DNA of 64,000 bases from the NCBI GenBank assembly GCA_937892255.1, contig CALAUL010000049.1, positions 10,349-74,348 on the forward strand, in the 5' to 3' direction. Below the pieces are notes generated by a model. That model saw only the letters and a program-made list of their open reading frames with translations, had not been told where the DNA came from and did no database searches. How positions within the stretch are numbered: position 1 is the first letter of the stretch; every line of letters starts with the position of its first letter. Source of the DNA: an uncultured Bacteroidales bacterium. Lineage in GTDB: Bacteria; Bacteroidota; Bacteroidia; Bacteroidales; Marinilabiliaceae. Made by a program: the position numbers and the translations under genes. Shown one piece after another: positions 34,134-43,326 of this stretch.

Positions 34134-36386
34134 ATGAGAGCACTGAAAGATATAGAGAGAAGAATATCGGCATGTATTGGCTTGGCGATGATGGTGACTC
34201 TTGTATTTAGCTGTAGGCACGAGTCGCAAGAGACACAACCCACTATAGCTATGTACATTGCCGAAGTCGATGATTTGTTGGAACAATCAGACGGAGATAG
34301 TGCTTTGGTACTATTGGAAAAGGCCAAAATGTTGGCAACGACATCAAAAGAAACAGCCGAGATAGAACTTAAAGAGGCTCAGACATATCATTACATAGGC
34401 GATGAGATAATGTCAAAGCACATGGTGTGTCGTTGTATGATGTACTATGATACGATAAATGTCGTCACAGAGGCAGACGTAACAAACAAGATAAAAGCCT
34501 TGAACCTATATGCCGACCTGATGTTGCTGAGCAGAAATGAAAACGAGGCCATGCGTTCGCACATGCGTATAGTGTCATTGGCAAAGGAAATAAATGATAT
34601 AAAATCGTTCGTGCGTAGCAGAAAATACATCTCCGACGTGGAGAGTGAGCAGGGAAACTACATGTCAGCGCTCGAAGGGTATTTGGAAGTATTGCCATAC
34701 ACAGCGGAAGAAGAGAAATTTAGATTGTACACATCGTTGCAGAATGCATATTTCTCTATCGGCGATGCCATAGAATCAGAACGTTATCTCAAAGAAATGC
34801 GAAACGAAGTTGACGAAAATGATATATACGGCAACTGCGTGGTGCTCTTTGCCGAACTGGGCTATTATAACTTAGTGAATGATAGAGATAAAGTGCTGTC
34901 GTGTGTCAATGAAATGAAACACTATGTAAATATCCCGGAATTATCGAAATACTACGAACTCCATATAGAGACAGCCTTGGCTGACTATTACATAGGTATC
35001 AACAACAGAGATTCGGCCGAGACATTCGTCAATAGAATGATGGATTTTGAGGAGAGTGTAGTCTCTGATGTAGATCTATATCGACGTTTGGTCTTGACAC
35101 GCTGGTATCTGTACGAAAAAATGTATGATAAAGCATGGAACGTCCTATGTGAGAAAGATGCAGAAGTCTATAAACGTGAAAATGTCAATCTCTACAACAA
35201 ATATATGAATCTGTTGTCGGAATATTATGACGGTATAGGACAGGAACGAAAAGCCTATGAGATAAAGAAGATGTTCCATATCTACAACGACTCTCTGACA
35301 AGCGAAGCCATCAGTCATAATATGGCATACAAAATGCTGACATTGCGACGTGATACGACAATACTCTCTCAACGTGTCATAATGGCGCAACGAACCCAGT
35401 CTATCGACCGTCTGTATCACATGCAGATATATTGGATAGTCGCAGCAATACTCCTTTTCCTGATAGCCTCTGTGAGCTACTTTACAATCCACATGCGCCG
35501 ATTGAAAAATCGACATAAAAAGATGGAAGAAATGAACGACACATTGCAATACGAAGTAATGCGTCAGACAAATATGCTACGCCTGCAGAGTGAAGAACTG
35601 AGACAAAAAAACGAAGGATTAAGGAGTGAAATCGTGTACGCAAGCAAATTGCAACAAGATGTATTGCCGGACGAGAGCAAACTCGATATACCGAGTATCG
35701 TAGGACACTTTATCTTGCACAAACCGTGCGACATGATAAGTGGAGACTTCTATTGGATAGGAACGATAGACAATAAAATATTGCTCTGTTGTGGCGATGC
35801 AACGGGACACGGTATCCCCGGAACATTCGTGGCAATGGTATGTACAACAATATTGAACGACCAATTATACACATTGGAAGAGAAAACCCCATTGGCACTT
35901 ATCAATGGCTTGGATAAGAACATAGGACTTGTCTTGCAGAACAACGAAGACGTGCAGATAAACGACAGTGTCGACCTTTCGATGTTCTGCATAGATATTA
36001 ATACTGGAGAAGCTGTAGCCGTATTGGCGCGACACAAACTATACATCGTAAATAAAGATGGAGAAGTGACAAGCGTAGCGGGAATAAAACGAAGTGTTGG
36101 TGACACTGATGTTAAGATATTGCAACGAGATTTCGAAGAAGTTAAAATCGACTTGCAAGACGGAGATGCTGTATATTTGACAACAGATGGATTCGAATCG
36201 CAATTCGGAGGACCAACCAACACTAAAATGAAAAGAAAAAACATGTTGGAAAAGTTTGTCGAAATACGCAATATGCCAATGTCGGAACAACGAGAAGTGC
36301 TAAATAACTACTTCGAGGAATGGAAAGGAAACAACGAACAGACAGATGATGTCTTAGTAATAGGTTTGAGGATAAAAAAAAGTTGA
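34134..36386 (+). CDS. TPR and SpoIIE-type PP2C phosphatase, lipoprotein-type paralogue 2
   Basis: 750 aa, same layout as the preceding gene and starting 3 nt after it. The N-terminus is lipobox-like (LVFSC, Cys about 27), followed by helical repeats, a membrane helix (about 433-452), coiled coil and the SpoIIE domain with SGDFYWIG (about 535), GDATGHGIPG (about 554) and QTDDVLVIG at the end. Both an N-terminal lipid-type Cys and an internal membrane helix would anchor the sensor part at two points. Tandem duplication with divergence of the sensor half is inferred. Confidence 0.86.
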   Translation: MRALKDIERRISACIGLAMMVTLVFSCRHESQETQPTIAMYIAEVDDLLEQSDGDSALVLLEKAKMLATTSKETAEIELKEAQTYHYIGDEIMSKHMVCRCMMYYDTINVVTEADVTNKIKALNLYADLMLLSRNENEAMRSHMRIVSLAKEINDIKSFVRSRKYISDVESEQGNYMSALEGYLEVLPYTAEEEKFRLYTSLQNAYFSIGDAIESERYLKEMRNEVDENDIYGNCVVLFAELGYYNLVNDRDKVLSCVNEMKHYVNIPELSKYYELHIETALADYYIGINNRDSAETFVNRMMDFEESVVSDVDLYRRLVLTRWYLYEKMYDKAWNVLCEKDAEVYKRENVNLYNKYMNLLSEYYDGIGQERKAYEIKKMFHIYNDSLTSEAISHNMAYKMLTLRRDTTILSQRVIMAQRTQSIDRLYHMQIYWIVAAILLFLIASVSYFTIHMRRLKNRHKKMEEMNDTLQYEVMRQTNMLRLQSEELRQKNEGLRSEIVYASKLQQDVLPDESKLDIPSIVGHFILHKPCDMISGDFYWIGTIDNKILLCCGDATGHGIPGTFVAMVCTTILNDQLYTLEEKTPLALINGLDKNIGLVLQNNEDVQINDSVDLSMFCIDINTGEAVAVLARHKLYIVNKDGEVTSVAGIKRSVGDTDVKILQRDFEEVKIDLQDGDAVYLTTDGFESQFGGPTNTKMKRKNMLEKFVEIRNMPMSEQREVLNNYFEEWKGNNEQTDDVLVIGLRIKKS

Positions 36387-36408
36387 ACAAAAAAAACACC
36401 CACAAAAT

Positions 36409-36762
36409 ATGAAAGATGAATATTCAGATTTGATAGTAATCCTACAGCATCAAAAAGAGGGCTTTTCTCTGCGGGATTTGCTTATAGGTATGCAAAACTA
36501 CTATCTCGAGGCAGCAGAAAATGGCGTGCAGTTTATCACGGGCGAGGACTCTTTGTCTGAAGTAGAGCAGATGTATATCGATTTGGGAAGTTCGTTCTGT
36601 AATTTCTCAAAGACAGTAAAAGCCATAACTCTCTCTCTGAAAGCCGGTATAGACGTAATGTCAATGCGCAAACGCATGGAGCAGCTTTCGATAGTCAAAG
36701 CAATAGAGGAACAGACGGCAGACAATGAAATGAGCAACAGTTTGCGACTGCTTTTCATTTAG
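36409..36762 (+). CDS. Small uncharacterised protein downstream of the SpoIIE pair
   Basis: 117 aa, not recognised. No signal peptide or membrane segment. Mixed N-terminal part and helical, amphipathic C-terminal half (EQMYIDLGSSF, MSMRKRMEQLSIVKAIEEQ). It begins 22 nt after the second phosphatase gene and precedes a weak terminator, so it belongs to the same transcript. A cytosolic substrate or regulator of the phosphatases is a guess from position only. Confidence 0.7.
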   Translation: MKDEYSDLIVILQHQKEGFSLRDLLIGMQNYYLEAAENGVQFITGEDSLSEVEQMYIDLGSSFCNFSKTVKAITLSLKAGIDVMSMRKRMEQLSIVKAIEEQTADNEMSNSLRLLFI

Positions 36763-36771
36763 AGACAAAGT

Positions 36772-36819
36772 AAAAAGGCAAGTCTATTCAAAAAACATTA
36801 GTCGCATTGTGCCTTTTTT
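36772..36819 (+). terminator. Possible terminator after the SpoIIE operon
   Basis: AAAAAGGCA (36772-36780) can pair with TGCCTTTTT (36810-36818), and a T-run follows; the loop of 29 nt is long, so strength is uncertain. Confidence 0.55.
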
Positions 36820-36944
36820 GATAAATCAACTGAGCAGTGGAAACATGAGTCAGCCATACTCTGGCGAAAGAGGGAATGAGAGCGTGAAACTTTTGTTGTA
36901 GAATAAATTAGAATCTCTAGAATCATCGGCATACAAAAAAATGA

Positions 36945-36952
36945 TATATTTG
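36945..36952 (+). promoter_or_regulatory. Promoter -7 element of engB
   Basis: TATATTTG followed by C, 19 nt before the ATG at 36972. Confidence 0.6.
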
Positions 36953-36971
36953 CATCCGAAAGTAGATAAGT

Positions 36972-37568
36972 ATGCAGATATTAAGTGCAAAATTTGTAGT
37001 AAGTAACTCGGTGGCAAAGCAATGCCCGGCAACAACATTGCCAGAGTATGCCTTCATAGGAAGATCTAATGTGGGTAAATCGTCTCTTATCAATATGTTG
37101 TGTAACAACGCAACATTGGCAAAGGTGTCAAGTACGCCGGGTAAAACACAATTGATAAACCATTTTTTGATAAACGATAGTTGGCATTTGGTGGACTTGC
37201 CGGGATATGGTTACGCCAAAGTTTCAAAGTCGGTGAAAGACAAGTTTCAATCGCTTATCACGGATTATGTGCTCAATCGTCAGCAATTGGCCCTCCTTTT
37301 CGTCTTGGTAGATTGCAGACACGAACCACAAAAGATAGACCTTGAATTTATGCGTTTCTTAGGAGAGAACGGAGTGCCATTTTCGATAATATTCACCAAG
37401 TCTGACAAGCTGAAACCGGGAGCTTTGGAGCGCAATATCGAAACATACAAACAGGTTATGTTGGAAGAGTGGGAAGAGTTGCCTCCGTATTTCGTAACAT
37501 CTTCGGCACATAAAGAAGGAAAAGAGGATATATTAAATCACATAGAACAGATAAACGATTCACTATAG
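36972..37568 (+). CDS. engB: Ribosome biogenesis GTPase EngB (YihA/YsxC)
   Basis: 198 aa. G1 GRSNVGKSSLINML, G3 DLPGYGYAKVS, G4 TKSDKLKPG and the EngB-type G2 (STPGKTQLINHF). Assists 50S subunit assembly. Complete. The next gene's possible GTG start overlaps its stop by one base. Confidence 0.96.
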   Translation: MQILSAKFVVSNSVAKQCPATTLPEYAFIGRSNVGKSSLINMLCNNATLAKVSSTPGKTQLINHFLINDSWHLVDLPGYGYAKVSKSVKDKFQSLITDYVLNRQQLALLFVLVDCRHEPQKIDLEFMRFLGENGVPFSIIFTKSDKLKPGALERNIETYKQVMLEEWEELPPYFVTSSAHKEGKEDILNHIEQINDSL

Positions 37569-37594
37569 TGTCTGCAAAAGCTATATTCAGAGTA

Positions 37595-39115
37595 ATGAAT
37601 CCTATACTTATGAGTAAGATTAAAATCTTTGCTACTATAATGTTGTATGTATTGAGTGTCACACAGATATACACACAGACCAAACAACATTTTTCCACCC
37701 ATTCGCCCAAGCGTGAAATGCGCGGAATTTGGGTGGCTACGGTAAACAATATAGACTGGCCTTCTCGTCCGGGACTCTCTGTTCCCGAACTGCAAAAAGA
37801 GATTCAGACGATACTTCGGAGAGTGAAAAACATCGGGCTGAATACCGTGTTTGTGCAAGTGCGACCGTCGAGCGATGCCATATACAAGTCGGATAAAGAA
37901 CCCCTGACTTCGTATCTCGTTGGTGAAGACACAACGTTGTACGGCGACTTCGATGCGTTAATCTATTGGATAGACGAAGCTCATAAAATAGGTTTGGAAC
38001 TTCATGCATGGATAAATCCCTTTAGAGTGACGCCAAAGCCGGATTTTATAAGGAATGCAAATCATCTGTCATATCAGCATCCAGAATGGATTGTGACGTA
38101 TGCTGAGAAGCAATATTTAAACCCCGGACTTCCCCAAGCACGAGATTATGTCGCTGATATAGTCGCTGATATTACAATTCGTTATGACATAGATGGGGTA
38201 CACTTCGACGATTATTTCTATCCCTATCCTGTTAAAGATGAGGTTTTTTCTGACGAGGCGACGTACAAAAAATACAACAGTGCAGGACTTGCTCTCGGCG
38301 ATTGGCGCAGAGACAATGTCAATCGTGTGATAGAACAGATTAGCAAGACCATAAAAGAGATAAAGCCATGGGTCGCCTTTGGCGTGAGTCCGTTTGGCGT
38401 GTGGCGAAATAAAAGCGATGATCAACGAGGCTCGAATACGCGAGCCGGCATAACGAACTATGATGTCTTGTATGCAGATGTCGCCAAATGGATAGAGAAG
38501 GGTTGGATAGACTATGTCGTGCCGCAGATATATTGGGAGTCGGGAAATAAAGCCGCAGACTTCGATGAATTGTACAAATGGTGGTCAGAATATAGCAATG
38601 CAAAGTCGCAAGTATTTGTGGGACATGCTGTATTTAAAGTCAATTCGAGTGGTGGAGAATGGAGCAATCCGTCAGAAATGCCATCTCAGATTGATAAAGT
38701 GAGGGCCGACGAGAGATTGGGTGGCAGTGTTTTTTTTAGCTATCGACAATTTAATCGCGACCTCTTGGGTTTGGAGTCCGTAATGCAAAATACGCTTTAC
38801 AGCACCAAAGCTCTCTCTCCGCTATTGATGAAATCGCATATAGGGACAACGAAGCTAAAAAAGATAAGACATAAAGGCAACAATCTGACGTGGGAATGTC
38901 AAAATGAAGATGTAAGATTCTTTGCGGTATACAGATATGAAAAAGGCGACGACTTCGAGGGTAACGAACATAGATATCTGTATGATGTCGTAGGAGAAGA
39001 GAAATTGACGTTGGTGCCATCAGCGGAGAAAAAGAAATATGTATATCGAATAGCAGCCATTGACAAGTTCCGTAATGAGTTGTCAATGTCCAAAAATATT
39101 GTTCTGAAACATTAG
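37595..39115 (+). CDS. GHL10/DUF187 family glycosyl hydrolase-like protein
   Basis: About 506 aa. N-terminal hydrophobic signal (LYVLSVTQIYTQ), then a TIM-barrel of the hypothetical glycosyl hydrolase family 10: REMRGIWVATVNNIDWPS, HAWINPFRVTP, DGVHFDDYFYPYP (acidic catalytic candidates) and PQIYWESGNKAAD; a fibronectin-like C-terminal part (about 420-500). Secreted or periplasmic; peptidoglycan or polysaccharide substrate is likely but unproved. Start is uncertain: GTG 37568, ATG 37595 or ATG 37610, all in frame. Confidence 0.87.
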   Translation: MNPILMSKIKIFATIMLYVLSVTQIYTQTKQHFSTHSPKREMRGIWVATVNNIDWPSRPGLSVPELQKEIQTILRRVKNIGLNTVFVQVRPSSDAIYKSDKEPLTSYLVGEDTTLYGDFDALIYWIDEAHKIGLELHAWINPFRVTPKPDFIRNANHLSYQHPEWIVTYAEKQYLNPGLPQARDYVADIVADITIRYDIDGVHFDDYFYPYPVKDEVFSDEATYKKYNSAGLALGDWRRDNVNRVIEQISKTIKEIKPWVAFGVSPFGVWRNKSDDQRGSNTRAGITNYDVLYADVAKWIEKGWIDYVVPQIYWESGNKAADFDELYKWWSEYSNAKSQVFVGHAVFKVNSSGGEWSNPSEMPSQIDKVRADERLGGSVFFSYRQFNRDLLGLESVMQNTLYSTKALSPLLMKSHIGTTKLKKIRHKGNNLTWECQNEDVRFFAVYRYEKGDDFEGNEHRYLYDVVGEEKLTLVPSAEKKKYVYRIAAIDKFRNELSMSKNIVLKH

Positions 39116-39272
39116 CCTGTTTTGTTGGAGGCGGGTTCTTGTGTGATAAAGAACATTTGATATTAGGAGAATTGATGTCAAAAACATCATGATGTTGGAG
39201 CATAATTGATAGTGGGAAGGGCGAACGATGAAAAATTCATAGAAAAATAATAGCAAATACATTATATATATC

Positions 39273-39280
39273 TATATTTG
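39273..39280 (+). promoter_or_regulatory. Promoter -7 element of the DUF4369 gene
   Basis: TATATTTG, 49 nt before ATG 39330; the open frame's earlier start at 39300 would leave a leader of about 12 nt. Confidence 0.55.
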
Positions 39281-39329
39281 CGATACAGAGACCTCAAAAT
39301 TGGATTTGATAATCAAAATATGTAATTCT

Positions 39330-39884
39330 ATGAAAAAATGTATAGTAGTACTCATAGCAATGATTAGTCTTGTCTCTTGTGAAAAAGACAACACATATAT
39401 TGTAGAGGGAGTATTGTATGGCGGAGGAAAATTTGAAGGCGAATGGATATATCTTGAGTCATTCATAGATTCGTCAGGAGAACGAGATTCGGCTGTTGTT
39501 CATGATGGCAGATTTAGATTTGAGGGAGTAGTAGAAGAGCCTGAAGTATGTATCTTGCGAATGCGTCCCATGATGCGACTTTTTATCCAGGAACTTATCT
39601 TTATTAAGGAACCGGGTCATGTGCGAACTCTCTTGAGTAAAGTTAGTTCGGTGAAAGGCACTCCCCAAAACGACTCGTTGCAAAATTGGAATGTCAACAA
39701 AGCTAAGATAGATGAGCAGTTTCAAGCTCTCTCAAAGAAGATGAAGAAAGCCAGCGATGAAGAGTATTCAAAGTTGGTGCGCCAATATGATTCTCTCAAA
39801 ATTTATTTTGATACATATAACGAAGGTGTCGTATCAAGAAACGATAATGCTTTTGGCAATTATATTGACAAATTCTTCAATTAG
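39330..39884 (+). CDS. DUF4369 lipoprotein
   Basis: 184 aa from ATG 39330. Lipobox LVSC (Cys14), then a DUF4369 beta domain (YIVEGVLYGGG, WIYLESFID, DSAVVHDGRFRFEGVVEEP) and a helical charged tail. In many relatives DUF4369 is followed by a thioredoxin domain; it is missing here, and the protein ends at EKFFN-like residues after the helix. Role unknown; related proteins are envelope thioredoxin lipoproteins. Confidence 0.85.
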   Translation: MKKCIVVLIAMISLVSCEKDNTYIVEGVLYGGGKFEGEWIYLESFIDSSGERDSAVVHDGRFRFEGVVEEPEVCILRMRPMMRLFIQELIFIKEPGHVRTLLSKVSSVKGTPQNDSLQNWNVNKAKIDEQFQALSKKMKKASDEEYSKLVRQYDSLKIYFDTYNEGVVSRNDNAFGNYIDKFFN

Positions 39885-39991
39885 ACGTCGAGAAAGTTTT
39901 TTTTTGATGCAAGGAATAAACTACAAAGGGTGAAACGTTAGTTTTGCCCTTTATTGTTTGGTGTCGACGTTGCGAAATGGTATAAAATTTG

Positions 39992-39999
39992 TACTTTTG
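39992..39999 (+). promoter_or_regulatory. Promoter -7 element of the amidase gene
   Basis: TACTTTTG ends 8 nt before the first of two consecutive ATG codons (40008, 40011). Confidence 0.5.
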
Positions 40000-40007
40000 T
40001 GTCTGCA

Positions 40008-40970
40008 ATGATGAAGAAAGTATATATAGTAATATTATTATTGTTAGGGACTGTTGTTGCATTCTCTCAGTCGTTTACTGACACTCCGAACAAGGGGGAA
40101 AGTTTGGGCTCGTTTCTTCGACGCAATGGATATGATTTAGGACGTTACAAATCGAAATTTATTAATCTTAATGAAGGGAAGTTTGGCCCTGAGAATACGC
40201 TGAAACTGGGTGTGCGATATACGTTCCCGGATAAAATAGAAGACAGACCGCAGTTACTTTTTGGCTCAAAGTATCAGAAGATAGATGATGTCGACAAATC
40301 TTTAAAAGGTGCCGTATATTATTTGGTGTCGGGGCATGGAGGTCCCGATCCCGGAGCTATGACGCGTTTGAATGGTCGTGATTTATGTGAAGATGAGTAC
40401 GCTTATGATATTGTCTTACGTCTTGGAAGACAGCTGCTTATGCATGGTGCTACAGTGTATTTTGTCATACAAGACCCTAATGACGGCATACGAGATGATG
40501 TATATTTGAAGTTAGACGAAGATGAGACGTGTCTGGATCAAGCTATTCCTTTAGACCATAACCAACGCCTACGCCAGCGAACAAAGGCAATAAACAATCT
40601 GCATAAGAAACACAGAGGACAGTATGAGCGTGCGATATTTATCCATCTTGACAGTCGAGGCAAGAAGGAACAGATAGATATATTCTCGTACCATTGCAAG
40701 GGCAGTTCTAAGGGTGAACGTCTCGGGAAGATATTACAGCGTAAGTTCAAAACTAAATACAATCAACATCAGCCCGGACGAGGATTCTCGGGTACTGTGA
40801 GTTGGCGTAATCTGCATGTGCTTGTCGACACGGCAGTGCCGGCTGTCTTTCTTGAACTTGGGAACATGCAGAACGATCGTGACCGACAACGTTTTACGGT
40901 GCCATCAAACAGAGATGCTGTAGCTCGTTGGATAACAGAAGGTCTGATTGATGATTTCAAAAAGAAATGA
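40008..40970 (+). CDS. N-acetylmuramoyl-L-alanine amidase (Amidase_3 family)
   Basis: 320 aa from ATG 40008. Signal peptide (VIVILLLLGTVVAFSQS), a possible LysM-like segment (about 40-85: LGSFLRRNGYDLGRY, LGVRYTFP), then a zinc amidase domain with SGHGGPDPGAM (Zn His), the Glu in EDEYAYDIVLRLG, FIHLDS (second His) and the catalytic Glu in VFLELGNMQN. Cleaves the amide bond between muramic acid and the stem peptide in cell-wall turnover. Confidence 0.9.
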   Translation: MMKKVYIVILLLLGTVVAFSQSFTDTPNKGESLGSFLRRNGYDLGRYKSKFINLNEGKFGPENTLKLGVRYTFPDKIEDRPQLLFGSKYQKIDDVDKSLKGAVYYLVSGHGGPDPGAMTRLNGRDLCEDEYAYDIVLRLGRQLLMHGATVYFVIQDPNDGIRDDVYLKLDEDETCLDQAIPLDHNQRLRQRTKAINNLHKKHRGQYERAIFIHLDSRGKKEQIDIFSYHCKGSSKGERLGKILQRKFKTKYNQHQPGRGFSGTVSWRNLHVLVDTAVPAVFLELGNMQNDRDRQRFTVPSNRDAVARWITEGLIDDFKKK

Positions 40971-41079
40971 CATGATGATGTCGTTTGGTGCTTCTGTCGT
41001 TTGTTGATATTTGTCTTTGTATTGCCATGTGCAATAGGAGAGTGCGTACTTGCCTCAGTCTTAAATATATCCGGTATTT

Positions 41080-42168
41080 TTATTCTGAGTATTTGTTTGC
41101 CAACTCCCAATATGCCTTGAACATGTGATGTTCAAAGATGTCTTTTGCATTTTTAGGGTGTCTCGTGTGATATTCATCATCGGGCATGAGTATGATGGTA
41201 TGCCCGCAACGTGCGTAGTTGGCGCAATCTTTAAAGTTGGGAAGGACATATTCGGGTCTTAATTCTTTCAGCATCGATCCTAAGACGTTGCCAAGATATT
41301 TTTGAAGTTTTTTCTCGTTCTTAAAACCTGGTATGCCAAGTGTTTTGAACAAGAATTTTATCTTAAATCTATCCGAGAATTTCAATGTGTCGGTCAGTTC
41401 ATCGACTCTGTCAAAGGGGTTTGTTGTTCTGAAGTCGTCTATTGTCTGAACGCTGAGAGGTGTCTCGGCAACCCAATCGTCGGCATTCACCACGTTGTAG
41501 GCCCAGCCTCCTCTTGTCATGTGTTCGTAATGACAAGCAAAGACGTAGTCGCCGGCTTTCGGTGCTGCGCTGCAGTATGTTTTAAACCGTATCTTTGAGG
41601 ATAATAGTCCATTTGCCTGACGATGTCGCAGATATGCCGTCAATAGAGTGGCTATTGCTCCTCCTTGGCTATGTCCTGTGATGATGAAGTCGTAATATCC
41701 CTCTTTGTGACATGAGTCTATTTTGTGTATTATGCTTTCCGACAGACAGAGCATGCCCCCGAGCCAACCGGCATGAACGCAGGCTTCGCTATCGTTGCAG
41801 AGCGAGTATTCGAATCTTTTGCCGAGGGTGTAATGTCCTGTCGCCGGTACCATGCCGGCATGAAAATTACCCATCCAACTTACGGGTGTCACAATGCTTC
41901 CTCTGATACTTATGGCTAATATCGAGTCCTTGCTTTGCCATAATTCCCATTGATTGTCGAAGCCGACAACGGGTGAAATCCATTGTCTTTCAAATTGTTG
42001 GGGTTTCGGAGTGAAGTATATGCTGTCTATGCCCGGGAAGTCCTTGAAATGCGAAGCCATGCATAGGCACTCTTTGTACTCGTCGAGACAGAATCCCGCT
42101 GTCATCTTCTGACAGAAGGCGCTTGTCGTGAGTGTTAACAAAGATAGCGATAGTAATATCTTTTTCAT
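41080..42168 (-). CDS. Class 3 lipase-like alpha/beta hydrolase, exported
   Basis: 362 aa with signal peptide (SLLTLTTSAFCQ). Lipase class 3 core: AISIRGS oxyanion region, nucleophile elbow ITGHSQGGAIATLL (Ser about 169), Asp in VVNADDWVAE and a His near the C-terminus (GHTIILMPD or the HHMFK segment). Probably periplasmic or surface esterase; substrate unknown. Confidence 0.85.
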   Translation of the reverse strand: MKKILLSLSLLTLTTSAFCQKMTAGFCLDEYKECLCMASHFKDFPGIDSIYFTPKPQQFERQWISPVVGFDNQWELWQSKDSILAISIRGSIVTPVSWMGNFHAGMVPATGHYTLGKRFEYSLCNDSEACVHAGWLGGMLCLSESIIHKIDSCHKEGYYDFIITGHSQGGAIATLLTAYLRHRQANGLLSSKIRFKTYCSAAPKAGDYVFACHYEHMTRGGWAYNVVNADDWVAETPLSVQTIDDFRTTNPFDRVDELTDTLKFSDRFKIKFLFKTLGIPGFKNEKKLQKYLGNVLGSMLKELRPEYVLPNFKDCANYARCGHTIILMPDDEYHTRHPKNAKDIFEHHMFKAYWELANKYSE

Positions 42169-42198
42169 ATGTTAGAAAGTTTCATTGTGTAAGTTGTG

Positions 42199-42216
42199 CA
42201 AAATTAGCTATTTTTG
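42199..42216. promoter_or_regulatory. Divergent promoter pair (lipase / metallophosphoesterase)
   Basis: Minus-strand TAATTTTG (42206-42199) and plus-strand TATTTTTG (42209-42216) lie 2 nt apart, back to back. Their polymerase footprints would overlap, so the two genes should compete for transcription. Confidence 0.5.
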
Positions 42217-42239
42217 TGCGAACTTATAGATATAGGAAG

Positions 42240-43319
42240 ATGTTTTTAATAGTTTGTTTGGTCTATCTGTTAGTCATTGTCGGATTATCGGTGGCAATAT
42301 GGCGTTCTTTAAAATCGTACTGGGCAAAGATACCTGCCGTTATATTGTTGTTGGCAGTGTCGATGATGTTCTTCTTTCAAAGAGCAGTATCGGAAGATAG
42401 TCCGCTGTGGATAAGTCGTATGATGTATGTCGTTGGCACAACGTGGCTTGTTGTGGTGTTGTACGGCATTATCATCTGTGCTATATTGTTTTTGGCGCGT
42501 CTGTTGTCTCGTCTCAGAGGCAAGACTTCATTTAATCCGTTGTCGCCGTTGTTGGTTGGATTGCTAATTCTGCTTGTGCTTGGTGTGGGATATAAAGTTG
42601 CCACAACGCCGCAAGTGGTGAGATATGGTGTGAATACCGACTATATGACAACTGGCGACACGCTTCGTTTTGCCTTAGTGTCTGACTTGCACATGGGATA
42701 TGCAATAGGGAAGAGCGACATGTCAAAACTCGTCTCTATCATCAACGATGAGGATGTCGACTTTTGCATTATCGCAGGCGACTTGGTAGATGGCGATTTG
42801 CGTCCTGTGTTACACGACGATTTGGGTGCTCCGTTGCGAGATATCTGTTGTCCTGTCTTTGCTGTCATGGGCAATCATGAGTATTTGGGCAATGCTGATG
42901 TGGCGCAAGAGTATATTAAGAGTTTGAATATCACCTTGCTGAGAGATAGTACCGCTATATTGGACGATGTGGCTATCATAGGCCGTGACGATGTCATGGT
43001 GGAGCGTTTCGGACAGAGAGCGCGTAAGTCATTGTCGGAATTAGTTCCTTCGGACAAACTTTCTATCGTTGTAGAACATCAGCCTATGGACATCAAGAGT
43101 TGTGCCGAAGTCGGTGCTACTTTATATTTATCGGGACATACTCATGCCGGTCAGGTGTGGCCTATGAGAATGTTTACAAAGGCTATCTATCCGTCGGATT
43201 ACGGAATGTCAGGTTTTGAAAATACGGTCGGTATTGTCACAAGCGGATACGGCACATGGGGACCGCGTATGCGTTTGGGGTCCAATCCGGAGATTGTCAT
43301 TGTAAGCCTCACACGCTGA
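42240..43319 (+). CDS. Membrane-anchored metallophosphoesterase
   Basis: 359 aa from ATG 42240; the frame is open further upstream into the divergent gene's promoter. Three or four N-terminal helices (to about residue 120), then a calcineurin-type domain of the YkuE/YaeI type: SDLHMG, AGDLVDG, GNHEYLG and LSGHTHAGQVWP supply the two-metal site. Possible substrates include lipid phosphates (lipid A or UDP-diacylglucosamine relatives) or nucleotides; unresolved. Confidence 0.88.
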   Translation: MFLIVCLVYLLVIVGLSVAIWRSLKSYWAKIPAVILLLAVSMMFFFQRAVSEDSPLWISRMMYVVGTTWLVVVLYGIIICAILFLARLLSRLRGKTSFNPLSPLLVGLLILLVLGVGYKVATTPQVVRYGVNTDYMTTGDTLRFALVSDLHMGYAIGKSDMSKLVSIINDEDVDFCIIAGDLVDGDLRPVLHDDLGAPLRDICCPVFAVMGNHEYLGNADVAQEYIKSLNITLLRDSTAILDDVAIIGRDDVMVERFGQRARKSLSELVPSDKLSIVVEHQPMDIKSCAEVGATLYLSGHTHAGQVWPMRMFTKAIYPSDYGMSGFENTVGIVTSGYGTWGPRMRLGSNPEIVIVSLTR

Positions 43320-43326
43320 AGTTCTT

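Noticed and set aside
31809..36386. SpoIIE genes as sporulation or sigma-factor partner-switching locus
   Set aside because: No STAS, anti-sigma kinase or sigma factor gene is adjacent; only the phosphatase domain is shared with that pathway.
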